From Thinopyrum elongatum (taxonomy: Eukaryota > Streptophyta > Magnoliopsida > Poales > Poaceae), in contig CM022300.1 of the NCBI GenBank assembly GCA_011799875.1, positions 108,761,201 to 108,825,200 on the forward strand: a stretch of DNA of 64,000 nucleotides, written 5' to 3'. The first letter of the stretch is position 1, and every line of letters starts with the position of its first letter. Below are positions 1 through 11,262 of the stretch, one piece after another. Made by a program: the position numbers and the translations under genes. Below the pieces are notes generated by a model that searched no databases, was not told the origin of the DNA, and saw only the letters and a program-made list of their open reading frames with translations.

Positions 1-1226
1 GCCACGAAAAACAAATCGGGAGCCCGTTCCGGCACCCTGCCGGAGGGGGAAACCATCACCGGTGGCCATCTTCATCATCCCGGCGCTCTCCATGACGAGG
101 AGGGAGTAGTTCACCCTCGGGGCTGAGGGTATGTACCAGTAGCTATGTGTTTGATCTCTCTCTCTCGTGTTCTTGATTTGGCACGATCTTGATGTACCGC
201 GAGCTTTGCTATTATAGTTGGATCTTATGATGTTTCTCCCCCTCTACCTTCTTGTAATGAATTGAGTTTTCCATTTGAAGTTATCTTATCGGATTGAGTC
301 TTTAAGGATTTGAGAACACTTGATGTATGTCTTGCATGTGTTTATCTGTGGTGACAATGGGATATTCACGTGATCCACTTGATGTATGTTTTGGTGATCA
401 ACTTGCGGGTTCTGTGACCTTGTGAACTTATGCATAGGTGTTGGCACATGTTTTCGTCTTGACTCTCCGGTAGAAACTTTGGGGCACTCTTTGAAGTTCT
501 TTGTGTTGGTTTGAATAGATGAATCTGAGATTGTGTGATGCATATCATATAATCAAACCCGCGGATACTTGTGGTGACATTGGAGTATCTAGGTGACATT
601 AGGGTTTTGGTTGATGTGTGTCTTAAGGTGTTATTTTAGTACGAACTCTAGGGCTGTTTGTGACACTTATAGGAATAGCCCAATAGATCGATCAGAAAGA
701 ATAACTTTGAGGTGGTTGCGTACCCTACAATAATCTCTTTGTCTATCCTCCGCTATTAGTGACTTTGGAGTGACTCTTTGTTGCATGTTGAGGGATTGTT
801 ATATGATCTAATAATGTTATCATTGTTGAGAGAACTTGCACTAGTGAAAGTATGAACCCTAGGCCTTGTTTCGAAGCATTGCAATACCGTTTTCGCTCAC
901 TTTTGTTACTAGCTACCTTGCTGTTTTTATATTTTCAGGTTACAAAAACCTATATCTACTATCCATATTACACTTGTATCACCATCTCTTCGCTGAACTA
1001 GTGCACCTATATAATTTACCATTGTATTGGGTGTGTTGGGGACACAAGAGACTCTTTGTTATTTGGTTGCAGGGTTGTTTGAGAGAGACCATCTTCATCC
1101 TATGCCTCCCATGGATTGATAAACCTTAGGTCATCCACTTGAGGGAAATTTGCTACTGTCCTACAAAACTCTGCGCTTGGAGGCCCAACACGAGTCTACA
1201 AGAAGAAGGTTGCGTAGTAGACATCA
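1..1226 (+). repeat. 5' LTR of element A (partial)
   Basis: Matches the 3' LTR from about 7171 onward and ends in ACATCA just before the primer-binding site. It contains a short CT microsatellite (about 154-168) that is longer in the 3' LTR. The 87-codon ORF at 866-1129 recurs unchanged in the 3' LTR and is not regarded as a gene. Confidence 0.88.
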
Positions 1227-1236
1227 AGCTCTTTTC

Positions 1237-1254
1237 TGGCGCCGTTGCCGGGGA
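1237..1254 (+). other. Primer-binding site of element A (tRNA-Asp type)
   Basis: TGGCGCCGTTGCCGGGGA starts ten bases after the LTR end. It matches what I know as the complement of the plant tRNA-Asp 3' end, used by many Gypsy elements. Confidence 0.75.
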
Positions 1255-1284
1255 GGTGAGTGCTTGAAGGTATATCTTTAGATC

Positions 1285-3189
1285 TTGCAATTGAATCTTT
1301 TAGTTTCTTGTTTTATCACTAGTTTAGTCTATAAAAGAAAACTACAAAAAATGGAATTTAGGTTGCCTCATATGCTTCATCTTTTTAATGTTTTTCGTGA
1401 AAATAAGAATTCCGATAATTGTGCCAAAGTGTTAGAAGAAGAATGCAATAAAACGTTTGGCACTAAATCTTTGAATGATGAGCATGATTGCAATGTTGTT
1501 AGTATGAATTCTTTGAATATCCATAGTACTAATGATGATTGCCCTAGTCATGATAAAAATGTTTCTTATAAGCATGTCAATTTTTGTGGAGTGCATAGAG
1601 TTTGCAATTACACACCAAAAAGGGAAGATAGATTTTGCAAGAGGCATAAGTATTTAGAAACTAAATGGTTGCAAGAGAGGCTAGATGTTTGTGCTGAAAG
1701 ATTTAATTTTTCTCGCCATCCTTGTGAACTTTGAAACGAACGTGGTCATTTTAATTTCCAATGTGAATTATTTCATGATCGAATCGTGTCCAAAAATTGT
1801 GATAACCTCATTACCCTTGAGCATCATAATGAACTTAGTCTATTTGGGGGGTATGAAGAAATGAAACATAAAACTAACGATGTTCCAGATGGGGTTCTCA
1901 TGAAAATAATTGATTTTGATCTAAATGAAATTTATATGTATTGTGCGGTGAATTGCATTGAGAATCCTTATATTGCCAATTACTTGAAGACAAGAAAACA
2001 AATAGAAGATGAAGAGAATACTAATGAAGGGGAAGAGGTTTCCCAATATCCTCCTATTTTTTCTTATGATGAATCAGGTAACGAGGAGGAGCTTTTTATT
2101 CAACCAATCTCATCAATAAAGAGCTCAAAAAAGGTGATTAAACCCACACATGATGTGGAGAAGAAAAAGAAAAGACGGAGAAGCAAAGGTAAAAAGGTAT
2201 CCCTCCAAAATGATGTTGCTCATGTTATTGTTATGCCTATTACTCATTGTGATGATAATAATTGCTATACTATTGGTGCTATTCATACTATTAATGATGA
2301 AAGTGATTATGCTTATGATATGCAAAGGCACAAGCTAGGGGATGCTATGTTTGATGAGAATGACATGCTTGAGAATTTATTTGCTACAATTAATGTTTGT
2401 CCCAAGCTTGGGGATGCTATGTTTAGTGAAGATGATATTTTTAGTCCCCCAAGTTTTGATGTGCAAATTTATCATGATGATAGCATGCCTCCTATTTACG
2501 ATGAGTATATTGATGAAAGTGGGTTTGGCAGAGTGTCAACTTTAGGAAGTAGTGATCCCACTATTTTGGAGGGTGTTGAATCTTATTATAATGATAAAAG
2601 TGAATTTGGAGAGGTCATGACTTTATTTAGTAATGATTCCACTATTTCGGAAGAGGTTTCAATTGGCTATGATGGGAACAAAGTTGCTACTTATGATGAT
2701 TATTGTGAGGATACTTATGTTATAAAAAGTAGTGATAATTATTGTCATAATTTTGAATATCCTTTTACTGAGCATTACTCTTTTAATGTGGAAACAATTT
2801 ATAGTATTCAAGTTTCATATGATGCTCCCACTACTATTCATGAGAAGAAATTTGCTTATGTGGAGAGTAATAAAAATTCTATGCTTATGCATCATGAAAA
2901 GAGTGCTTTATGTGATGGTTATATTGTTGAATTCATTCATGATGCTACTTAAAATTATTATGAGGGAGGAGTATATGCTTGTAGGAATTGCAATAATATC
3001 AAGTTTACTCTCTATGTGCTTAAAATCTTGAAGTTTTGCTTGTTTTACCTTCCCATGCTAGTTGATTCTTGTTCCCATAAATTGTTTGCTCACAAAATCC
3101 CTATGCATAGGAAGTGGGTTAGACTTAAATGTGCTAGTCATATTCTTCATGATGCTCTCTTTGTGTTTCAATTCTTATCTTTTATGTGA
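1285..3189 (+). pseudogene. Element A internal ORF, unknown gag-like protein with zinc knuckle, two in-frame stops
   Basis: One reading frame runs from the ATG at 1285 to TGA at 3187-3189 (634 codons), broken only by TGA at 1732-1734 and TAA at 2950-2952. Around the first break the residues form C-x2-stop-x4-H-x4-C, so the TGA falls exactly on the second Cys of a CCHC zinc knuckle. The middle is acidic and carries repeated modules: KLGDAMF twice (about 2331 and 2404), then GFGRVSTL and FGEVMTL. The segment after the second stop is hydrophobic and matches the C-terminus of the ORF in element E, so the original protein ended at 3189. No protease, RT or integrase is visible. Function unknown; the zinc knuckle suggests a nucleic-acid-binding gag role. 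Confidence 0.7.
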
Positions 3190-3836
3190 GCATCATTGAA
3201 ATCATCATGCATAGCTAGAAATGCATTAAAGAAAAGCGCTTGTTGGGAGAGAACCCAACATTTACCCCTAATTTTTTGTGTGTTCACATGATTATGTTAC
3301 TGTAGTAATCATGTTTATCGCTTTTGTTTCAATAAAGTGCCAAGTAAAGCCTTTGGGATAGTGTGGATGATAGTTGACTTGATTCTGTGCAAAAACAGAA
3401 ACTTTTGCGCCCCATCCAGGAATATCTAAAATTCACTGGAACGTGCTTTTGATCTGAATTTTTTTTACACAAGATTTATATACAAATTTTCTACGTTGTC
3501 CTAATTTTTCAGAATTTTTGGAGTTATAGAGGTATGGAAAGTTTCCAGATTACTACAGACTGTTCTGTTTTTGACAGATTCTGTTTTCATTGTGTTGTTT
3601 GCTTATTTTGATGAATCTATGGGTAGTATCGGAGGGTATGAACCATGGAGAAGTTGGAATACAGTAGATATAACACCAATATGAATTTAGAATGAGTTCA
3701 CAACAGTACCTAAGTGGTGATTTATTTTCTTATACTAACGGAGCTCATAAGATTTTCTGTTGAGTTTTGTGTTGTGAAGTTTTCAAGTTTTGGGTGAAGT
3801 TTAGATGGACTACGGAATAAGTAGTGGAAAGAGCCT

Positions 3837-4654
3837 AAGCTTGGGGATTCCCAAGTCACCCCAAGGTAATATTCAAGGAATACCCAAGCAACTAAGCTTG
3901 GGGATGCCCCGGATGGCATCCCCTCTTTCGTCTTCGTTCATCGGTAAATTTACTTGAGGCTATATTTTTATTCACACCATGATATGTGTTTTGCTTGGAG
4001 CGTCATTTTTTTTTATTTTAAATTTGCTTGCTGTTATTTATAATAAGTTTTTGTATATTTTATTTCAATATAAGTGTCAAGGATAGCCTTCACCATGCTC
4101 AATTTACAAGTATATGAGTTGCTGTTTCAAAACAGAAAGTTTATCGCTATTGCAAAAATTCCCTAGAAAAGTCAGAATGTGATAAAAGCTTGAAATTTAA
4201 AAAAAATGCAACGATAAATTATCTACAGTGTGGTCAATTTTCAGAATTTTTTTAGTTAAATAAGTATGGATTCTCCTCAGTCCTTTACAGACTGTCCTGT
4301 TTAGACAGATTGCTGTTATGTTTGCATTGTTTGCATATGTTTGCTTGTTTAATGAGTCTATTTGAGGATAGGAGTCTTAAATATGCAGAGGCATGTAGTA
4401 TGCAATATCAAATAATAATTTTAGTGATTTTCTACAGTAAATAATGATAAGGTTATGCGTTGATTTATACTAACTTATCTCACGAGTTCTTGTTGAGTTT
4501 TGTGTGGATGAAGTCTTTAAGATTTAGGAAACCATGATATGAGAGGAATTAAGGAGACAAAATAGCTCAAGCTTGGGGATGCCCAAGGCATCCCTAATTA
4601 ATATTTCAAGAAGTCTCAAGCATCTAAGCTTGGGGATGCCCCAGTTGGCATCCC
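3837..4654 (+). repeat. Hairpin repeats built on AAGCTTGGGGATGCC (element A)
   Basis: The motif AAGCTTGGGGATGC occurs at 3894, 4569 and 4626, with a variant at 3837. Three copies continue into GGCATCCC after a short loop, giving GGGATGCC/GGCATCCC stems at 3901-3922, 4576-4594 and 4632-4654. The same 14-mer abuts the 3' LTR as the polypurine tract. Confidence 0.8.
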
Positions 4655-4844
4655 ACCTTTCTTCTTCAACAATGATCGGTCAGTTTCGGTTGAGCCTAAG
4701 TTTTTGCTTCTTCACTTGATGTGTGCTATTTTTAGAAAGTCATTTTATTTAGTTTTGCTTGCTGTTTGAATAGTATCCCAAGATCTGAAATTCTTAAATG
4801 TTAGAGATTCTTCACGTAGTTACATAATTATTCGACTACTCATT

Positions 4845-4990
4845 GATCTTCACTTATATCTTTTGGAGTAGTTTGTCAGTTGCTCTAGTGCTTCACTTAT
4901 ATCTTTTTAGAGCACGACGGTGGTTTTATTTTGAAGAAATTGATGAACTCTCATGATTCGCTTATATTATTTTGAGAGTCTCTAAATAGC
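4845..4990 (+). repeat. Degenerate short tandem repeats, CTTCACTTATATCTTTT type (element A)
   Basis: Three copies of a unit containing TCACTTATATCTTTT followed by an AGAGC- or GAGTC-like tail. Related arrays in D (five copies) and E (three copies) read TATAAGTGAAGCA on the + strand. Confidence 0.7.
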
Positions 4991-6715
4991 ATGGTAATTT
5001 GCTTAGGTTATGAATTTAGTCCTAATATGATGGGCATCCAAGAGGGATATAATAAAAACTTTCATATAAAGTGCATTGAATACTATGAGAAGTTTGATTC
5101 CTTATGATTGTTTTGAGATATAAATATGGTGATATTAGAGTCATGCTAGTGAGTAATTGTGGATTGGAGAAATACTTGTGTTAAAGTTTGTGATTCCCGT
5201 AGCATGCACGTATGGTGAACCGTTATTTGATGAAGTCGGAGCATGATTTATTTATTGATTGTCTTCCTTATGAGTGGCGGTCGGGGACGAGCGATGGTCT
5301 TTTCCTACCAATGTATCCCCCTAGGAGCATGCGCGTAGTACTTTGTTTCGATAACTAATAGATTTTTTCAATAAGTATGTGAGTTCTTTATGACTAATGT
5401 TGAGTCCATGGATTATACGCACTCTCACCCTTCCACCATTGCTAGCCTCTCTAGTGCCGCGCAACTTTCGCCGGTACCATACACCCACCATATACCTTCC
5501 TCAAAACAGCCACCATACCTACCTATTATGGCATTTCCACAGCCATTCCGAGATATATTGCCATGCAACTTTCCACCGTTCCGTCTATTATGACACGCGT
5601 CATCATTGTCATATTGCTTTGCATGATCATGTAGTTGACATCGTATTTGTGGCAAAGCCACCGTTAATAATTCTTTCATACATGTCACTCTTGAGTCATT
5701 GCACATCCCGGTACACCGCCGGAGGCATTCATATAGAGTCATATTTTGTTCTAAGTATCGAGTTGTAATTCTTGAGTTGTAAGTAAATAAAAGTGTGATG
5801 ATCTTCATTATTAGAGCATTGTCCCAGTGAGGAACAGATGATGGAGACTATGATTCCCCCACAAGTCGGGATGAGATTTCGAACAAAAAATAAAAAATAA
5901 AAAGAGGCAAAAAAAACAAAAAAATGAATGAGAGAAAAAGAGAGAATGGGCAATGCTACTATCCTTTTACCACACTTGTGCTTCAAAGTAGCACCATGAT
6001 CTTCATGATAGAGAGTCTCCTATGATGTCATTTTCATATACTAGTGGGAATTTTTCATTATAGAACTTGGCTTGTATATTCCAATGATGGGCTTCCTCAA
6101 ATTGCCCTAGGTCTTCGTGAGCAAGCGAGTTGGATGCACACCCACTTAGTTTCTTTTTGAGCTTTCATACACTTATAGCTCTAGTGCATCAGTTGCATGG
6201 CAATCCCTACTCACTCACATTGATATCTATTGATGGGCATCTCCATAGCCCGTTGATACGCCTAGTTAGTGTGAGACTATCTCCTTCTTTTTGTCTTCTC
6301 CACAACCACCATATTCTATTCCACCTATAGTGCTATGTCCATGGCTCACGCTCATGTATTGCGTGAAAGTTGAAAAGGTTTGAGAACATCAAAAGTATGA
6401 AACAATTGCTTGGCTTGTCATCGGAGTTGTGCATGATTTGAATATTTTGTGTGATGAAGATGGAGCATAGCCAGACTATATGATTTTGTAGGGATAGCTT
6501 TCTTTGGCCATGTTATTTTGAGAAGACATAATTGCTTTGATAGTATGCTTGAAGTATTATATTTTTTATGTCAATATTTAGCTTTTGTTTTGAATCTTAT
6601 GGATCTGAACATTCATGCCACAATAAAGAAAATTACATGGATAAATATGTTAGGTAGCATTCCACATCAAAAATTCTGTTTTTATCATTTACCTACTCGA
6701 GGACGAGCAGGAATT

Positions 6716-6730
6716 AAGCTTGGGGATGCT
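6716..6730 (+). other. Polypurine tract of element A
   Basis: AAGCTTGGGGATGCT directly precedes the 3' LTR start TGATACGTCTCC. It is the expected place for plus-strand priming, and the same motif recurs inside the element. Confidence 0.7.
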
Positions 6731-8399
6731 TGATACGTCTCCAATGTATCTATAATTTTTGATTGTTCCAAGCTATTATATTATCTGTTTTGGATGTTTT
6801 ATATGCATTAATATGCTATTTTATATTATTTTTGGGACTAACCTATTAACCTAGACCCAGTGCCAGTTTTTGTTTTTTCCTTGTTTTTGAGTTTTACAGA
6901 AAAGGAATACCAAACGGAGTCCAAATGAGCCGAAAATTTACGATGATTTTTTATGGACCAGAAGAAGCCCCCGAAGCAAAAGAGTTGGGCTAGAAGAGCC
7001 ACAAGGCCTCCACAAGGGTGGAGGGCGCCCCCCCTAGGGCGCGCCCTCCGGTCTTGTGGGCTCCTCGTGGACCCCCCCTGACTTATTCTCGACGCCAAAA
7101 ATTCCTATAATTACAGAAACCCCCAGAAATAAACCTAGATCGGGAGTTCCACCGCCGCAAGCCTCTGTAGCCACGAAAAAACAATCGGGAGCCCGTTCCG
7201 GCACCCTGCCGGAGGGGGAAACCATCACCGGTGGACATCTTCATCATCCCGGCGCTCTCCATGACGAGGAGGGAGTAGTTCACCCTCGGGGCTGAGGGTA
7301 TGTACCAGTAGCTATGTGTTTGATCTCTCTCTCTCTCTCGTGTTCTTGATTTGGCACGATCTTGATGTACCGCGAGCTTTGCTATTATAGTTGGATCTTA
7401 TGATGTTTCTCCCCCTCTACCTTCTTGTAATGAATTGAGTTTTCCCTTTGAAGTTATCTTCTCGGATTGAGTCTTTAAGGATTTGAGAACACTTGATGTA
7501 TGTCTTGCATGTGTTTATCTGTGGTGACAATGGGATATTCACGTGATCCACTTGATGTATGTTTTGGTGATCAACTTGCGGGTTCTGTGACCTTGTGAAC
7601 TTATGCATAGGGGTTGGCACACGTTTTCGTCTTGACTCTCCGGTAGAAACTTTGGGGCACTCTTTGAAGTTCTTTGTGTTGGTTTGAATAGATGAATCTG
7701 AGATTGTGTGATGCATATCGTATAATCAAACCCGCGGATACTTGTGGTGACATTGGAGTATCTAGGTGACATTAGGGTTTTGGTTGATGTGTGTCTTAAG
7801 GTGTTATTTTAGTACGAACTCTAGGGCTGTTTGTGACACTTATAGGAATAGCCCAATAGATCGATCAGAAAGAATAACTTTGAGGTGGTTTCGTACCCTA
7901 CAATAATCTCTTCATTTATCCTCCGCTATTAGTGACTTTGGAGTGACTCTTTGTTGCACGTTGAGGGATTGTTATATGATCTAATTATGTTATCATTGTT
8001 GAGAGAACTTGCACTAGTGAAAGTATGAACCCTAGGCCTTGTTTCGAAGCATTGCAATACCGTTTTCGCTCACTTTTGTTACTAGCTACCTTGCTGTTTT
8101 TATATTTTCAGGTTACAAAAACCTATATCTACTATCCATATTACACTTGTATCACCATCTCTTCGCCGAACTAGTGCACCTATATAATTTACCATTGTAT
8201 TGGGTGTGTTGGGGACACAAGAGACTCTTTGTTATTTGGTTGCAGGGTTGTTTGAGAGAGACCATCTTCATCCTATGCCTCCCATGGATTGATAAACCTT
8301 AGGTCATCCACTTGAGGGAAATTTGCTACTGTCCTACAAAACTCTGCGCTTGGAGGCCCAACACGAGTCTACAAGAAGAAGGTTGCGTAGTAGACATCA
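6731..8399 (+). repeat. 3' LTR of element A
   Basis: 1669 bp, TGATACG...ACATCA. The first bases form a small inverted repeat (GATACGT/ATGTATC). A GC-rich palindrome lies at about 7005-7065 (CACAAGG...GGGCGC...CTTGTGG). It ends where Copia element B resumes at 8400; the TSD (CTCCT or similar) would need the sequence left of the window. Confidence 0.88.
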
Positions 8400-9634
8400 C
8401 TCCTCTTCCAGTGGGACTCCTGCGTCTTCCTCGACTCCGTCACTCACTGACCAGGACATTGTGCAGCTCAAGCGCCTACTTGCTTCCTCTGGCTCTTCAT
8501 CGATAGGTTCCGCTGCCGTTGTGACTGCTTCCACCCCTCCATCATCGCCAGCACCTACACCGTCAGGTACATCTTCGTGGGTTCTGGATTCTGGAGCTTC
8601 TTTTCATATGTCTTCTGATTCTTCCGCGTTGTCTTCTCTTCGACCTCTTGATTTGCCTGTTAATGTTCTCACTGCCGACGGCACACCTCTTCCTGTTGCT
8701 AGTCGTGGCACTCTTTCTACCCCGTCCTTCTCTGTTCCTAGTGTTTCACATGTTCCCCATCTTACCATGAATCTTTTTTCCGCTGCCCAACTTACTGATT
8801 CTGGTTGTCGTGTCATTCTTGATACCGACTCTTGCTCTATTCAGGATCATCGCACCAAGGCTTTGGTTCGTGCTGGCCCTCGGCGCCGTGAGTCAGAGGG
8901 CCTTTAGGAGGTTGACTGGCTGTGTGTTCCTTCCGATGCCACCACTTCTGCCAGTTCTCATGCTCTTGCTGCCTCCTCGCCTGCATCCTTCCAGCAGTGG
9001 CATCATCGCCTTGGTCACATCTGTGGCTCTCGCTTGTCATAGTTAGTGCATCAGGGCCTTTTAGGGTCTGTTTCTGGAGATGTTTCATTACATTGTAATG
9101 GTTGTAGACTTGGCAAACAGACCCGGTTACCTTATCCCACCAATGAGTCGGTATCTCAGCGTCCTTTTGACTTAGTTCATTCTGATGTTTGGGGTCCCAC
9201 TCCCTTTGATTCGAAAGGTGGCCATCGCTACTATGTTATGTTTATTGATGATTTCTCTCGCTACACTTGGCTATACTTTATGAAATCTCGTAGTGAGGTT
9301 CTCTCTATATACAAGTGTTTTGCTGCCATGGTTCACACTCAGTTTTCCACGCCCATTCGTACTTTTCATGTAGACTCCGCTGGAGAGTATATCTCCCAGA
9401 TGTTGCGTGGTTTTCTTGCGGACTAGGGTACCCTTGCCCAGTTCTCTTGTCCCGGTGCTCATGCTCAGAATGGAGTTGCGGAACGTAAGCATCGTCATCT
9501 GCTTGAGACGGCTCATGAGCTGATGATCGCTGGCTCTCTTCCACCACACTTTTGGGCTGAGACCGTCTCTGCCTCCACCTATCTTATCAACATTCAGCCA
9601 TCGGCTGCCTTGCAGGGTGGTATCCCTATAGAAC
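8400..9634 (+). pseudogene. Element B Copia pol, part 1: protease, GAG-pre-integrase, integrase core
   Basis: One frame from 8400 to 9634 with TAG stops at 8905, 9040 and 9424. In order: a Ser/Pro-rich linker, the protease active site in SWVLDSGASFHM (about 8577), the zinc-binding WHHRLGH ... CNGCRLGKQ (about 8995-9120), and the integrase core with HSDVWGP, an FHVDSAGEY Asp and [10 protein letters not shown] with the catalytic Glu. Gag and the 5' LTR lie left of the window, beyond element A. The protein breaks after GGIPIE where element C inserted, and resumes at 41799. Stops make it non-functional. Confidence 0.88.
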
Positions 9635-11247
9635 TGATGGAAATATGCCCTAGAGGCAATAATAAAGTTGTTATTATTATATTTCCTTATTCATGATAAA
9701 GGTTTATTATCCATGCTAGAATTGTATTGACCGGAAACTTAAATACATGTGTGGATACATAAACAAATACAGTGTCCCTAGTGAGCCTCTACTAGACTAG
9801 CTCGTTGATCAAAAGATGGTTAAGGTTTCCTAACCATAGACATGAGTTGTCATTTGATCATAATGTCACAACGTAACTGGATGATCATAAAGATGCTCTA
9901 CAGGTATCTCCGAAGGTGTCTGTTGAGTTGGCGTGAATCGAGATTGGGATTTTTCACTCCATATGACGGAGAGGTATCTCTGGGCCCTCTCGGTAATACA
10001 CATAACAAGAAGCTTGCAAGAAAAATGACGAAGGAGTTAGTTGCAAGATGATGTATTACGAAACGAGTAAAGAGACTTGCCGGTGACTAGATTGAACTAG
10101 GTATTGAGATACCGACGATCGAATCTCGGGCAAGTAACATACCGACAGACAAAGCGAAATACGTATTTTGTCATAAAGGTTTGATTGATAAAGATCTTCG
10201 TAGAATATGTAGGAACCAATATGGGCATCCAGGTCCCGCTATTGGTTATTGACCGAAAAAGCGTCTCGGTCATGTCTCCATCATTCTCGAACCCGTAGGG
10301 TCTGCACATTTAACGTTCGTTGACGATAAAGTATTATATGAGTTATGTGAATTGGTGATTGAATGTTGTTTTTGGAGTTCCGGATGAGATCACGGACATG
10401 ACGAGGATCTCCAGAATGGTATGGAGGTAAAGATTGATATATAGGACGATGCTATTTGGTCACCAGAAAGGTTTCAGAATGTACCGGGTATTCATCGGAT
10501 CATCGAAAGGGGTTCCGGGAGGCCCCGGGAAGTTATTGGGCCATATGGGCCAAACGAGGGGAGCACACCAGCCCACAAGGGGCTCGCGCGCCCCACCTCT
10601 AGGCCGCCGGCCCTAGGGAAGGAAAAGGGGGAGAGCTAGCCCCTCCTGCCTTCTCCTCCACATGAGAGAAAGGAAAGGGGGGCGCCACCCCTCCTGCCTT
10701 CCTCCCACGCACCTAAGAAGGAAGGGGGGCGCGGCTAGGGCAGGAGCCCAGGGCGGCCGCCGGCCCCCTTGGGGGCGCCCTAGACTGCCTCCCCTCCTCC
10801 CCCACCTATATATGTGAGGAGGGAGAGGGGCAACACACACCACCATCCCCCAGCTGTGTGCGGCGCCCCGTCTACCTCTAGTTCTAGTTCCTCCTTCGTC
10901 CACGTCCGTTGTGCTTGGCGAAGCCCTGTGTATAGTTTCACCACCACCATCACCACGCCGTCACGCTGCCGGAACTCATCTACTACTTCGCCCGTATTGC
11001 TAGATCAAGAAGGCGAGGACGTCATCGAGCTGAACGTGTGCTGAACACGGAGGTGTCTTGTGTTCGATACTTGATCGGGCGGATCATGAAGGTGTACGAC
11101 TACATCGACCGCGTTGATAAACACTTCCGCTTAACGGTCTACGAGGGTACGTAGACACACTCTCCCCTCTTGTAGCTATGCATCTACATGGATAGATCTT
11201 GCGTGTGCATAGAATTTTTTTTGTTTACCATGCAACGTTCCCCAACA
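9635..11247 (+). repeat. 5' LTR of element C
   Basis: 1613 bp. About 165 bp shorter than the 3' LTR because a segment present at about 33280-33450 is missing near 9860. The U3 end carries GC-rich repeats (10560-10800), and TATATATG near 10808 is a plausible TATA region. Confidence 0.87.
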
Positions 11248-11248
11248 G

Positions 11249-11262
11249 TGGCATCATGAGCC
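11249..11262 (+). other. Primer-binding site of element C (initiator-Met type)
   Basis: TGGCATCATGAGCC lies one base after the 5' LTR. It resembles the initiator tRNA-Met complement used by Copia elements, with differences. Confidence 0.65.

Larger units (their letters stand above)
3190..6715 (+). other. Non-coding 3' half of element A internal region
   Basis: No convincing coding sequence. It holds the hairpin repeats and short tandem repeats listed separately and a purine-rich stretch (about 5885-5940). Sequence near 5390-5800 is conserved in element E (about 37080-37500, opposite strand). Short open frames occur there on both strands, but I see no protein family. Confidence 0.6.
1..8399 (+). 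mobile_element. Element A: Gypsy-type LTR retrotransposon, Sabrina-like, left end outside window
   Basis: Positions 1-1226 repeat almost exactly at about 7171-8399, so this is an element with two LTRs whose 5' LTR is cut by the window edge. The internal part runs 1227-6730. It has a primer-binding site, one long decayed ORF, hairpin repeats and a polypurine tract, but no reverse transcriptase or integrase is visible, so it must have moved with another element's enzymes. The two LTRs differ at roughly a dozen or so places over 1.2 kb by eye, about 1%, so it is fairly young. It is inserted in Copia element B: B protein resumes at 8400. The family name is recalled; the superfamily follows from the tRNA-Asp primer site and LTR style. 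Confidence 0.8.

Noticed and set aside
866..1129. 87-codon ORF inside the LTR of element A, repeated at 8039-8302
   Set aside because: Part of the LTR; identical because the LTRs are copies, and no known domain.
5397..5808. Overlapping open frames on both strands (123 codons +, 127 codons -), with counterparts in element E
   Set aside because: They lie in the non-coding part of element A, have no domain and are broken or shorter in E. Conservation is explained by common descent of the elements.
10613..10903. GC-rich ORFs in the LTR of element C (also 34217-34486)
   Set aside because: Low-complexity U3 sequence of a Copia LTR, not a gene.
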